Source: Bradyrhizobium sp. 1
Lineage (GTDB): Bacteria; Pseudomonadota; Alphaproteobacteria; Rhizobiales; Xanthobacteraceae
Assembly (NCBI RefSeq): GCF_023073315.1
Contig: NZ_JADPJH010000039.1
Location: forward strand, 188,036 to 252,035
Direction: 5' to 3'
Length of the DNA stretch: 64,000 nt
Each line of letters starts with the position of its first letter. The stretch's first letter is position 1. The notes beneath the pieces were generated by a model. It saw only the letters and a program-made list of their open reading frames with translations. It did no database searches and had not been told where the DNA came from. Below are positions 17,059 through 26,121 of the stretch, piece by piece. A program made the translations under genes and the position numbers.

Positions 17059-18633
17059 CTAGTTTAAAAGAATTGCGGAAGCCCATTCGGGTTGGCCCAT
17101 ATGCATCGACTGGATCTCTTTGCATGCGAGCCAGTAGGCCTTTCGCACCTCCGATTTCTTCTTGAGGTGTTCTGTGTAAAATTCCTTAATATAGGCGATC
17201 GCGAACTCCTCCTCCACCTGCCATCGGAATCCGAGAACGTATTCCACGCCGGATTTCATCATTTCGACCGCCGTGCGAGCCGATCCGCTCTCGCACGAGG
17301 AGAGAAACACCAGAAAGGGCACCGATTTCTTCTCTCGCAACTCCGCCATCCATTTGCAGATCGCTCGAATATTCACGGCGTTCGCTCTGTCGACCGTGTC
17401 GCCTGGCGCGAACAGAAACGTTCCGTCCTCCCCTCGATTGGCGGAATGACCATAGAAGTGAACAATATCGAATTGCCCATCTTCGAGAAACTTCCTCAAG
17501 GCTTTGATGAACTCTTTGCCCTGTGCCTTTGACCCGTCGAGAATCTCAATTTCGAGCGCACAGTCGCTCTTCAACTCATCAAGGAATTCCCGAAACTCCT
17601 CGAATCTCTCGAGAGGTTTCATCTCCTCCATCGAAAGGCCGCCTGTGGCTTCGCTTTGAAGTCCCGCCGAGCCGCCTGACCCGCCAAGCACTACCAGCAT
17701 GCGTAGCGGCCGATCCACCGGGGCTTGCCACGCAAGCGAGCGGCCATCAGGGCGCACTCTGCGTGCCATGGGGACGCGAACGCAGAAGAACTCGTCAGCT
17801 CGGGTGCTATGGTTTGTCGCCTCGAACGGCAGCTCGAAGAGATTGAGCTCGCCCGGGCCTCTCACTTTGCTCAGTTCATCAACATTGAACTGTATGTCGA
17901 TTTGCCGCGAGTCCTCCATTGCTTCGAGAAGGCCGGTTCCAATGGCATGCTTGATCAAGAAGCCGTAAGTGGTGCAGCCCCAATCGCAAAGTTCCTGCTG
18001 CCACCCTTTCCGGAGCATGCCGTTGTCGTAGGGACGAAAGCGCTCCATCGCCCGGATGGTTTGCGCAACAACGTGCTTGTCAAAATAGGCCCATTCGAAG
18101 GAATACTCGTGTTGGCCGTCAATTATCTTGTATGTCGCCAATGCGTCTCCGACCGAAACAGTGACGTGATAGGATCGATTGGGCGAACAGAGGTTCGTGA
18201 TGATACCAGAAAAGGCTTCTCGCGATTTATCCAGGTCGAAAAGCTCCGGCCTCGTTCCAGGCTGCCACACGGCGACGTTGGGACGGAGGATGACCTCAGG
18301 AAGAAGTTTTTCCTGACTTGAACTTGAAATGACCAGGGTCGGGATATTCTTGCCGCGGATACTGTGGAGGAATTCGCACGCGGGCCCGCCGTCCGACGAA
18401 TTGAGGTCCGTACGTTCCCGGCGCACGGTAGCTCCCAGCAGCAACAGACTCGGATTTTCGCCTCGCGCCGCGATGACGGACTTGGCCTGTTCGATTGTCG
18501 TCGCAAATGCCGGCTGCAGATTTTTCAGGAGGGGCCCTGTCCCGCCGAGTTGCAAATCCGCGGGTAGATCGCCGAGCATCATGTTCAAAAGAGTTATTTC
18601 AGCACCGTCGTCGGACACCAGTAGCCTGTACAT
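17059..18633 (-). CDS. Receiver-like domain fused to CHAT (caspase-like) protease
   Basis: A 524-residue cytoplasmic protein. Residues 310-524 form a CHAT protease domain of the caspase/separase clan: the catalytic His396 lies in IVHFYGHS, Cys447 in FLVFLSSCESG, each after a hydrophobic strand, and VEYVLGFRW follows. Residues 1-150 have the alternating strand-helix order of a receiver domain (MYRLLVSDD, PSLLLLGA, PTLVISSSS), but Gly67/Ala68 replace the phospho-accepting Asp. Residues 155-300 are a linker domain I cannot name. CHAT proteases elsewhere cleave gasdermins or partner proteins in abortive infection. The ATG is one base after the sensor gene's TGA, so the two are translationally coupled. 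Confidence 0.85.
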   Translation of the reverse strand: MYRLLVSDDGAEITLLNMMLGDLPADLQLGGTGPLLKNLQPAFATTIEQAKSVIAARGENPSLLLLGATVRRERTDLNSSDGGPACEFLHSIRGKNIPTLVISSSSQEKLLPEVILRPNVAVWQPGTRPELFDLDKSREAFSGIITNLCSPNRSYHVTVSVGDALATYKIIDGQHEYSFEWAYFDKHVVAQTIRAMERFRPYDNGMLRKGWQQELCDWGCTTYGFLIKHAIGTGLLEAMEDSRQIDIQFNVDELSKVRGPGELNLFELPFEATNHSTRADEFFCVRVPMARRVRPDGRSLAWQAPVDRPLRMLVVLGGSGGSAGLQSEATGGLSMEEMKPLERFEEFREFLDELKSDCALEIEILDGSKAQGKEFIKALRKFLEDGQFDIVHFYGHSANRGEDGTFLFAPGDTVDRANAVNIRAICKWMAELREKKSVPFLVFLSSCESGSARTAVEMMKSGVEYVLGFRWQVEEEFAIAYIKEFYTEHLKKKSEVRKAYWLACKEIQSMHMGQPEWASAILLN

Positions 18634-18634
18634 G

Positions 18635-21409
18635 TCACGCCTCGACCATCTTGCTTAACGGCAAAGTCACAACAAACGCTGTCCAAAAGGGACCGGGCAT
18701 CGTCGGATCGTGCGCCCCCGCAAAGTTTTTCAAAGCGCCTTGGTGAGCCGCGACTATCTCTTGGATGGCGGCGAGGCCTACGCCAGTATCGATGTGGGCG
18801 GTGTTCACCGCTTGCCACAGGGGATCACCCTGTTGTTCGGGCGTCTCGTTAAGGCGCAGCGTGTTCGATAGCTTGAGAAGCACGAGGCAGGCTTCGTTTT
18901 CCGCCGGACGAATCCGCATCTCGACAACGGATTTCTCGCCGTCATCGTCGACGAGACACCGGAGCAGATAGTCGATCAGTGATCGGAACACGAAGCCGAG
19001 GCTGCTTCGGTCTCCTAATACGACCGCCTTAACTTCGGCTTCGCAATCGATGTTCTTGCGATCGTATTCGGGGAGGCTTGCGACGACGTCCTCGATCAAT
19101 TCGCAGAGGTCGACCGGCTTTGCTTCGCGTTTCGGAGACTTCATGATCGACTGAAGCTCGGCGAGGCGCTCGAAGGTGATATCAGCCTTCGCGACCTGCG
19201 CGACGGCCTGCTCCGCAAAAGCCTTGATTTTCGGCCCGATGCCGCTCGCCTGAACCTCCTTCACCATTTTCTGCAAGACCGCCGATGCCAGCATGAGCGA
19301 AGGACGTGTCTGCTGTGCCACGTCGTTGGCGATCGTGCGCAAATATCTGAAATCGACGTTCCAATCGAACGTGTCGAGGTCAGTTAGGAACCAGACCGAG
19401 GCCTGTAGTTCATCGGCAAGGTCCGATCGCAAGCCGAGCACCGCGCGGGGCGCGGCCGACCGCGGCTTGAACACGAGGCGGCGCGAGGCTGCCGCGAGGT
19501 CGCCTTTTAATATTTGCCGGGTTGTGTCATCGTCACCGTAGGTAACGATATTGCCGTAGTTCTCTCTAGTGCCGAGCAACCGCTCGCTCGCCATCTGGTT
19601 GGCGTCTAGAATTTTCCCGTCGTGATCGACCACGATGATTCCCTCGCGAGTCGATTCCAGTATGACGTGGTTTAGCTTCGCCTGGTAAAGCCGATGCAGC
19701 GACGCTTCCAGCGTCCGGACGATGCGCAGCACCTCATCTTTGTCGGTCTCGTGAAAAGCGTTCAGCTCGACCGCTTCGATGTTCAGAATCCAACGCCATA
19801 CGCCATTGAACCAGATGGGGCATGTCAACGCCGACTGCATGGCAGGATTTGTCGGCTGGTAATTGTAAGCCTTTGCCGTTTTTTCGTCACTGACGATCAG
19901 GCACTCGCGGTCCTTTCGCGTTCGATGTTCGTTTTCGCGAAGCGTGAGGCCTAGCATCCCCTGATCATCCCGTTGCCAGAAATTGTCCGGAATTGCGCAG
20001 CCATCGGCGTGGGCCTGCCGGACGAGCCGGAAGAGGCTATGCCGTCGGTCCCTCGTTACAATGGAGACGTGGTCCCATTCGAAGAACGCATGCAGCTTGC
20101 TCACCAAATATCCGGCAGCCTCCTTCAAGCTTTCAGCGCTGCCGACCAATTCATCGATCTCGCGGGCAACCGTCTCGAGCTCGAGCTGCTGTTCATGGTG
20201 AAACGTGGTAAGCACCTGATCAATGGCAAGCTGCCGCAGTAAGGCGAGGCTTTCTTCGTCGTAAACGTCGGGCTGCTTCGAACACAGTGTCAGCGAACAC
20301 ACAGGCCCTGTGTCGCTGAGCACGGGTACGGTGACGAACGCTCGTGTCTTCGCCGCCTGGTAGCGACGCGTGACCGGATCCTCAGCAATTTGAGGGTGTT
20401 TCGCGATGAAGTCAGACAGGTCGCGCTCCCACGTGTGGCCTTCGGTCAACCATAACCGGATCCCCTGGTCGACCTTTACCCAGATAGAGGGCCACACCAT
20501 CGTCGCGGGTTCGATATATGTGGCGCGGAACGCCGACATATCCGCCGAATAGACGCCGAATGTCACGAAATCGAAGGAGAGAAAATTTCGAAGCTCGTGA
20601 ACAACGGCAGCGAGGCGGGTGCGCCAGGCTCCCGTCTCCATCGCAAGCTCTTTCAGTCTCTCCCTGCCGTCTTCGAGCTTGCAGGATCTGATCAAGGCGA
20701 TGGCACCCAATATCCGTTGGTCTGGACCCGGATCCGGAAGAAGCGCCAACTCAACTCGCTCGTCGCCATTTGCCGTCAGAGCAACGACTTTCATCGGTTC
20801 TACCGCGTCGCCTCGCAGGCAGCTCTCCAATGATGCCTCGATCCTTTTCCAATCGGCCTCATGGAAAAGCGCCGATAGAGAAACACCTTCCAAGGAGCTG
20901 CGTGCTGGTGATTGGAACAGCGCCGTCGTGTCCCTTGTGGACACACTAATGGTTCCGCGGGGCGTGACCCGCAGCGAGGGATAAGGGGAGGTGGAAAGCC
21001 TGTTGAAGTCGGCACGCCTGAAAGCCATGCAATCGAAGAACAGCGCGAGACTAGCTGCACCCCCAGCAACCGGAACAAGTTGAATTGCTACAGGAATTGA
21101 TTCCGCCGAAGCATCTCGATACGTGCCGTGGATTGTCTGGCCTGGCAGAAGCAGAGAGTGTGTTGGATTCAAAAAGAACGCCTCGACCAAAGATCGGCCT
21201 TCCAGTCCAGGCTGCAAGAGAGCAAGGCCCGGGCTCGCGCGAACAATCCCCATGCTTGCATCAACGAGAGCGCAGGGCGTAGGACCGGACAGCAGATCAT
21301 CAATCGCGATCACAGGGCGGGGTAAATCCGCACCGCTGTCCAGCGATCTATTTCTACGCGCTGCACTCATAATGACTAATGCACCGAACAGTAGAAAATA
21401 TACTTGCAA
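18635..21409 (-). CDS. GAF/PAS sensor with degenerate histidine-kinase core
   Basis: A 924-residue protein. It has a short hydrophobic N-terminus, a PAS-like region (about 35-245), GAF-like domains at about 262-405 and 425-575, a PAS domain at about 580-680 (EGIIVVDHDGKILDANQMAS) and a kinase-like core. In the dimerisation helix the expected His-Glu is Gln699-Gln700 (IANDVAQQTRPSL). The N-box is weak (FVFRSLIDYLLRC), yet the ATP-lid Gly motif survives (DTGVGLAAIQEIVAAHQG, 874-891). It may still bind nucleotide and signal by conformation. The start is a TTG at 21409, chosen because a perfect AAGGAGG lies four bases upstream; ATG 21370 is the alternative. It is first in a three-gene operon. Confidence 0.82.
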   Translation of the reverse strand: MQVYFLLFGALVIMSAARRNRSLDSGADLPRPVIAIDDLLSGPTPCALVDASMGIVRASPGLALLQPGLEGRSLVEAFFLNPTHSLLLPGQTIHGTYRDASAESIPVAIQLVPVAGGAASLALFFDCMAFRRADFNRLSTSPYPSLRVTPRGTISVSTRDTTALFQSPARSSLEGVSLSALFHEADWKRIEASLESCLRGDAVEPMKVVALTANGDERVELALLPDPGPDQRILGAIALIRSCKLEDGRERLKELAMETGAWRTRLAAVVHELRNFLSFDFVTFGVYSADMSAFRATYIEPATMVWPSIWVKVDQGIRLWLTEGHTWERDLSDFIAKHPQIAEDPVTRRYQAAKTRAFVTVPVLSDTGPVCSLTLCSKQPDVYDEESLALLRQLAIDQVLTTFHHEQQLELETVAREIDELVGSAESLKEAAGYLVSKLHAFFEWDHVSIVTRDRRHSLFRLVRQAHADGCAIPDNFWQRDDQGMLGLTLRENEHRTRKDRECLIVSDEKTAKAYNYQPTNPAMQSALTCPIWFNGVWRWILNIEAVELNAFHETDKDEVLRIVRTLEASLHRLYQAKLNHVILESTREGIIVVDHDGKILDANQMASERLLGTRENYGNIVTYGDDDTTRQILKGDLAAASRRLVFKPRSAAPRAVLGLRSDLADELQASVWFLTDLDTFDWNVDFRYLRTIANDVAQQTRPSLMLASAVLQKMVKEVQASGIGPKIKAFAEQAVAQVAKADITFERLAELQSIMKSPKREAKPVDLCELIEDVVASLPEYDRKNIDCEAEVKAVVLGDRSSLGFVFRSLIDYLLRCLVDDDGEKSVVEMRIRPAENEACLVLLKLSNTLRLNETPEQQGDPLWQAVNTAHIDTGVGLAAIQEIVAAHQGALKNFAGAHDPTMPGPFWTAFVVTLPLSKMVEA

Positions 21410-22288
21410 TAAACCTCCTTATGTTGACGCCCAAAGGTGGCATCTGTCAACTGGTACCCTCACACTCGGGCCGCTCGCCCTGCGGTTCCAGCAGAACGCT
21501 TTGACAGTCGAGGCTCAAGCTGCGCACCAGACGGGTCATCGAGACGCTGTCCTCGCAATTTCCGTGGGGCTGCTTTCGAAGGGTTTCATCATGCGCTTCC
21601 GTTACGCGATGAAACGTTCGTAGTGCTGTTTTTGACGACGTCTGGCTTGTCAGGGTCTCACCAACGCGATGGCATGCGTGCCAGCTTTCGCATGCTTGCG
21701 GGATCGATGCGTGCTGGCGCAGCCTCTGTTTCCGGCCTCGCCGGCGCCGTAGCCTCAGGTAGAATTGCAAGCGCTTCGCGCATCCAGCGCGGCCAGCCCT
21801 CTCAATCCAATCCGGATGTCGCGAGCGAACCAGCGTCGCTCATTGCGAGGGACAATAGCGATCCCTTGATCATGGCAACTGCTCCGGCATGAAAAAACCC
21901 GCGGCGGATTTCTCCACGCGGGTGTTACGAATTTTTCGATGATGCCATTCTGCCAGTGTTTTGCCCGACGTGTCAAATCCGGACGGCGCAGCGTGACGCG
22001 CAATCGCGATATCTGTGAGCTGCTCGCGTCAGACCATGTCCGAGAAGGCGCTGCTTGGCAGCAACTGAAAAATTGCGAATGCTTTCAATGTCTCCGCTAC
22101 TGTGCATGGGGTTGTTTTTCAGCTTTTGGTTTGGACGTTTGAACGCGAGCACTTCAGGCCAGCCGCGCGGCATCATGCCGGGCTCGGCGGCGAGCGCTTT
22201 ACCGTGGCGCAGGGATGAGGAACTGACGCTTCTGCTCAGCCGCGACACCCGTTAGACTCTCCCTCCCCGCAACGGAATCCGACACGCA
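21410..22288. other. Long intergenic stretch between CHAT operon and acetoacetyl-CoA synthetase
   Basis: No convincing gene in 879 bases. Frames such as 21437-21892 (+) and 21447-21770 (-) lack ribosome sites and look like random translation. On the minus strand TTGACA (21450-21445) sits upstream of the operon start and could be a -35 box, without a clear -10. TTGAC (21424-21428) and GTCAA (21446-21450) form a small inverted repeat around it. A terminator-like hairpin lies at 21891-21935. Confidence 0.55.
21891..21935. terminator. Terminator-like hairpin
   Basis: ACCCGCG (21897-21903) pairs with CGCGGGT (21917-21923). A run of A precedes the stem and AATTTTT follows, so it could work in either direction. 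No gene that clearly uses it could be found nearby, which is odd; a lost gene upstream is possible. Confidence 0.55.
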
Positions 22289-24334
22289 ATGACCGCTCCC
22301 TTCGTTCCCCAGATCGCCCTCTACCGCAACTGGCTTGCCGCGCAGCGCGGCCTCTCCTTCGCCAATTACGAGGAGATGCGGCAATGGTCGGTGCGCGATC
22401 TCGATGCGTTCTGGCGCAGCATCTGGGACTATTACGATCTGCAATCGCCGACGGCGTTTGAGGCCGTGATCACCGAGCGCAAGATGCCCGGCGCGGTCTG
22501 GTTTCCGGGCGCGCAGGTGAACTACGCACGGCAGGTGTTTCGGCATGTGGACGCGGCCGATGCGGCCTGCCTGCCCGCGATCGTCAGTTGTGGCGAGGAC
22601 GGCAAGCTCAACGAGACGAGCTGGCCGGAGCTGCGGCGCAAGGCGGCGGCGCTTGCGCTTCATCTGCGAGAGAAAGGCATCAAGCCCGGCGACCGCGTCG
22701 CGGCGTATCTGCCCAACATCCCCGAGACTGTCATCGCGTTCCTCGCGAGCGCCAGCATCGGCGCGGTCTGGAGTGTCTGCGCGCCCGACATGGCCGCGCC
22801 CGCCGTGATCGACCGGTTCAAGCAGATCGAGCCGAAGGTGCTGATCGCCTGCGATGCCGTCACCTATGCCGGCAGGCGCCATGACCGGCGCGATGTCGTC
22901 GCTGAACTGCGACGATCGCTGCCCACGGTCGCGCATGTCATCCTGCACAGTGAGGCTGATGCAGCCGCCGCGCCCGATGCCTTGCTCGCCGATATCACCG
23001 CAAGGACCGGCGCCACGATCGACGCGTTCGAGCCGATGTGGCTGCCGTTCGATCATCCGCTCTGGATCGTCTATTCCAGCGGTACCACCGGCCTGCCGAA
23101 GCCGATCGTGCACGGCCATGGCGGTATCGTCATCGTGGTGCTGGCGCTGCTCGGGCTGCACAACGATCTCGGCTGCTCCTATCACGAGAACTCGTTCGGC
23201 GAGCGCTATCACTGGTACTCATCGACCGGCTGGATCATGTGGAATTCGCAAATCGGCGGCCTGCTCAGCGGCACCACCTGCTGCATCTTCGACGGCAGTC
23301 CCGGCGGCACCAGGGACAAGCCGGACTGGACCACGCTGTGGCGCTTCGTCGCGCAGTCGAAGGCAACCTTCTTCGGCGCGGGCGCGGCCTTCTTCGCCAA
23401 TTGCGCCAAGGCCGAAATCGACCTTGCTGCCGCCGGCGACCTGACGCGGCTGCGCTGCCTCGGCTCGACCGGCTCACCACTCAGCGCCGATACGCAGGCC
23501 TGGTTCAACGAACGCTTCGCAATGCTGTCGAAGACCAACGGCAGCAAGGCGCAGGCCGACATCTGGTGGGCGAACATTTCCGGCGGCACCGATTTCGCCG
23601 GCGCCTTCATCGGGGGTAACAGAGAATTGCCGCAGACGCCCGGCGCGATGCAGTGCCGGTTGCTCGGCGCGGCGGTCGAAGCTTTCAGCGAACAGGGCCG
23701 CGCCGTCACGGGCGAGGTCGGCGAGCTCGTCTGCACCGAGCCGATGCCGTCGATGCCGCTCTATTTCTGGAACGACAAGGACGGTGCGCGCTATCGCGCG
23801 AGTTATTTCGAGACCTATCCGGACAATTTCGACGGCAGCGGCCGCGGGCCGGTGTGGCGCCACGGCGACTGGCTCAAGGTCGACCCGGACGGCTCCTGCA
23901 TCATCTACGGCCGCAGCGACGCCACCATCAACCGGCACGGCCTGCGGATGGGCACCAGCGAGCTCTATTCCGCGATCGAAGCGTTGCCGGAGGTGCTCGA
24001 TAGCCTCGTCGTTGATCTCGAATATCTCGGCCGCGAGAGCTACATGCCGCTGTTCGTGGTGCTGCGCGACGGCGTCGCGTTCGATGCCGCGATGCAGGCA
24101 AAAATCAACAAGGCGATCGAGGCCGGTCTGTCCCGCCGTTTCCTGCCGAACGAGATTTTTGCCGTCACCGAGATCCCGCGCACGCTCTCCGGCAAGAAAC
24201 AGGAGTTGCCGATCAAGAAGCTGCTGCTCGGCCAGGCCGTCGAGAAGGTCATCAACAAGGAGGCGATGGCCAATCCCGCCTGCCTCGACTGGTATCTCGC
24301 CTTCGCTCGCAATTACCTGGCGCGGACGGCATGA
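22289..24334 (+). CDS. Acetoacetate-CoA ligase (acetoacetyl-CoA synthetase)
   Basis: A 681-residue member of the adenylate-forming family. The N-terminal WSVRDLDAFWRSIWDYY region is typical of acetoacetyl-CoA synthetases. The P-loop-like AMP-binding motif is YSSGTTGLPKPIVHGHGG, followed by YHWYSSTGWIMWN and the C-terminal GDWLKVDPDGSCIIYGRSDA hinge. The lysine motif GKKQELPIKK completes adenylation. It converts acetoacetate, ATP and CoA to acetoacetyl-CoA. In rhizobia this links ketone-body and poly-3-hydroxybutyrate degradation to central metabolism. Length agrees with the family (about 650-680). The names acsA2 and aacS are both used, so no symbol is given. Confidence 0.92.
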   Translation: MTAPFVPQIALYRNWLAAQRGLSFANYEEMRQWSVRDLDAFWRSIWDYYDLQSPTAFEAVITERKMPGAVWFPGAQVNYARQVFRHVDAADAACLPAIVSCGEDGKLNETSWPELRRKAAALALHLREKGIKPGDRVAAYLPNIPETVIAFLASASIGAVWSVCAPDMAAPAVIDRFKQIEPKVLIACDAVTYAGRRHDRRDVVAELRRSLPTVAHVILHSEADAAAAPDALLADITARTGATIDAFEPMWLPFDHPLWIVYSSGTTGLPKPIVHGHGGIVIVVLALLGLHNDLGCSYHENSFGERYHWYSSTGWIMWNSQIGGLLSGTTCCIFDGSPGGTRDKPDWTTLWRFVAQSKATFFGAGAAFFANCAKAEIDLAAAGDLTRLRCLGSTGSPLSADTQAWFNERFAMLSKTNGSKAQADIWWANISGGTDFAGAFIGGNRELPQTPGAMQCRLLGAAVEAFSEQGRAVTGEVGELVCTEPMPSMPLYFWNDKDGARYRASYFETYPDNFDGSGRGPVWRHGDWLKVDPDGSCIIYGRSDATINRHGLRMGTSELYSAIEALPEVLDSLVVDLEYLGRESYMPLFVVLRDGVAFDAAMQAKINKAIEAGLSRRFLPNEIFAVTEIPRTLSGKKQELPIKKLLLGQAVEKVINKEAMANPACLDWYLAFARNYLARTA

Positions 24335-24341
24335 GCGGCCG

Positions 24342-24557
24342 TCAGCCGCCGCCGAAATTGGAGGGGTCCAGATTCCTGTTCTCCGACGGCGGGATCGGCG
24401 GCCATCCGGGAAATTTGTACCAGCCGGGCGGCACCGGCGCGTCCTCTGCGGGGCGGACAAGGATGTGATGGCGCGCGCGGGCGTGATGTGCCGGCGCCGC
24501 GGCAGCCGCCGCACATGTTGAAATCAAGACGACCAGGGCCAGGACAGACCGCATCAC
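24342..24557 (-). CDS. Small secreted protein of the HHARAR type
   Basis: A 71-residue protein with a signal peptide (MRSVLALVVLISTCAAAAAA) followed by HHARARHHILVRP, a Pro-rich middle with PPGWYKFPGW, and a short Asn/Gly tail. It is probably a paralogue of 9786-10013. A second Met follows the first directly. It converges tail to tail with the acetoacetyl-CoA synthetase gene, 7 bases apart. Function unknown; periplasmic or secreted. Confidence 0.65.
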   Translation of the reverse strand: MMRSVLALVVLISTCAAAAAAPAHHARARHHILVRPAEDAPVPPGWYKFPGWPPIPPSENRNLDPSNFGGG

Positions 24558-24762
24558 ACGTGCTCCAGACGTCCACCCGGGCTGTTATGTGGTACGGGAA
24601 CCAGGTTCGAACGACGCACCGCAAACTCACGATGTCTCACATCGGCGGCATTACTGACATCGGGAGGCGCAGGCCGATCAGCCCAATTGCGCCGAAGCTG
24701 TTTGGACTCCGTTCACCGATCGCCGCTAGATCAGGACAGTTCCTCCGCGACGAACAGCTGAC

Positions 24763-25065
24763 ATGGCCGACCTCAACGCCGTCCTCACCAGGCTCAACGA
24801 CCGTCTGCTCCGCCTCGAGGGCGAGCTGTTCGTGCTGCGCTCGCTGGCGCGCGCGACGCTGACGGCGGGCGACGACCATGCAGGGCGGATGCGCAAGCTG
24901 GTCGAGGCTGCAAAGGTCGCGCTCGACGACGAGGCGAAACGCGAGCTCGACAAGCCGACACGCAAATATGTCGATGCGGCAACCGCGCTGGTGGAAGAGC
25001 TGCTGGTCGAGCCGACCCAGGCGCGCCCGTTGTTCACCGTCATCGACGGCGGCCGGCGGGACTGA
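24763..25065 (+). CDS. Small helical hypothetical protein
   Basis: A 100-residue, highly charged, probably all-helical protein (MADLNAVLTRLNDRLLRLEG...ELDKPTRKYVDAATALVEEL), with no signal or membrane segment. Heptad spacing in the first 35 residues suggests a coiled coil. I know no function. It converges with the next small gene on the other strand. Confidence 0.62.
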   Translation: MADLNAVLTRLNDRLLRLEGELFVLRSLARATLTAGDDHAGRMRKLVEAAKVALDDEAKRELDKPTRKYVDAATALVEELLVEPTQARPLFTVIDGGRRD

Positions 25066-25070
25066 GCTCG

Positions 25071-25304
25071 TCAGACAGTACGTGGCGTACCGGGGTCCGT
25101 GGATTCAGCCTTCAACCGGCTAAGGCCCGCCTCGATGATTGCTATCTCCTCGTCTATCTGGCCGATCGGCAGGCTGAAATCGTAGCCGGATTTGCTCTTC
25201 AGGTCGACCGCGAGACGCTGCCTGTGCATCATCAACTGGTCGAGGCCGCGCCGGTTCTTCAATCGAACATAGGCGTCGACGATCTGCTCAATCGCATTCG
25301 GCAT
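25071..25304 (-). CDS. Small conserved hypothetical protein
   Basis: A 77-residue protein starting MPNAIEQIVDAYVRLKNRRG, helical, with a middle part GYDFSLPIGQIDEEIAIIEA that looks conserved and soluble. The frame also offers a GTG at 25340, but GGGA lies about eight bases ahead of this ATG. Function unknown. Non-coding DNA of about 340 bases follows toward 25643, holding only the hairpin at 25461-25489. Confidence 0.62.
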   Translation of the reverse strand: MPNAIEQIVDAYVRLKNRRGLDQLMMHRQRLAVDLKSKSGYDFSLPIGQIDEEIAIIEAGLSRLKAESTDPGTPRTV

Positions 25305-25460
25305 GAAATCGGTCCCGGCAAAAAAGCCCGCACGGCGCACCCACGCTGGCGGGACATTTTTGGTGTCGCGGTACGCAATACAAATCCGCGACGGATTCGT
25401 CGATACGCCCGGTTGGTTGAGAACGCGTTACCGTCGGATGATTTCGCGATGGGCGGCATG

Positions 25461-25489
25461 AAAAAGCCGCTGGCAATTGCGCCAGCGGC
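25461..25489 (-). terminator. Rho-independent terminator on the minus strand
   Basis: GCCGCTGGC (25466-25474) and GCCAGCGGC (25481-25489) are a perfect nine-base stem with loop AATTGC. On the minus strand it is followed by TTTTT. It lies downstream of the Tyr-rich secreted protein gene (25644-25928, minus) and probably ends its transcript. Confidence 0.75.
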
Positions 25490-25643
25490 CAAAGCCGGGT
25501 TCGAAAACGGATCCGGAATGAAATTTCGCCAGCCCCGGTGTGTGCACGTTCTAACGGCAAACCGGGGGTGGCTTCTGTTAAAAACGAAACACAGGAACCG
25601 GCATATTCACCACTTGCCGTCCGACCGTGGCCGCGCGGCAACT

Positions 25644-25928
25644 CTAGTCGGTGACGCAGAGATATTTGCGCGGCAGCCTGCGATAGGCGCTGTAGCGGTA
25701 ATACGGCCGGTAGGCGTAGCCGCGATAGAGCGCCGGCGGCTCCTCGCCGTAATAGGCGCCGTGATAGAAATTATAGACCGGCCCTTCCGCGCAACGATAG
25801 GCGTCCCAGGTCGGACCGATGAAGGGCGCAACCCCGGTCTCGGGCGGGACCACCGGGTACGGCCCGCCGGCACGAGCCGGAGTGACCGCGATCAGTGCGA
25901 CGAAAAGGACAAACCACGCGCTTCGCAT
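25644..25928 (-). CDS. Small Tyr-rich secreted protein
   Basis: A 94-residue protein with a signal peptide (MRSAWFVLFVALIAVTPARA). The mature part is unusually rich in Tyr, Pro and Arg (YNFYHGAYYGEEPPALYRGY and YAYRPYYRYSAYRR), with two Cys. The MRS start and composition resemble the other small secreted proteins of this window. It may be surface-exposed or a target of oxidative crosslinking; that is speculation. A terminator lies downstream. Confidence 0.6.
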   Translation of the reverse strand: MRSAWFVLFVALIAVTPARAGGPYPVVPPETGVAPFIGPTWDAYRCAEGPVYNFYHGAYYGEEPPALYRGYAYRPYYRYSAYRRLPRKYLCVTD

Positions 25929-26121
25929 GCACTTGCTCCCAAAGCCGGTCCGTGCGCGCATGGAAGCATCGGAACGGCCGGCCGCGCAATCGCGGAGTTC
26001 GGCGCGCCGTGCGCGCGCCCCGCGCATTGTTGATAACCGGCGCAAACGGCGCGCGGGTGGTGACAGGGCGCACCGACGTGTTATCGGGTGTTGACGCAGT
26101 TGCGAGACGGATTGGACCCCC

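Noticed and set aside
20550..20610. HELRN motif in the sensor (His271) as the phospho-accepting His
   Set aside because: The string looks like an H-box, but it lies in the helix leading into a GAF-like domain, 430 residues from the ATPase-like core, so it cannot be the dimerisation His in a normal layout.
21437..21892. Open frame ending just before a terminator-like hairpin
   Set aside because: The position before a terminator is suggestive, but there is no ribosome site, no domain, and the translation reads as random Ser/Arg/Ala-rich sequence.
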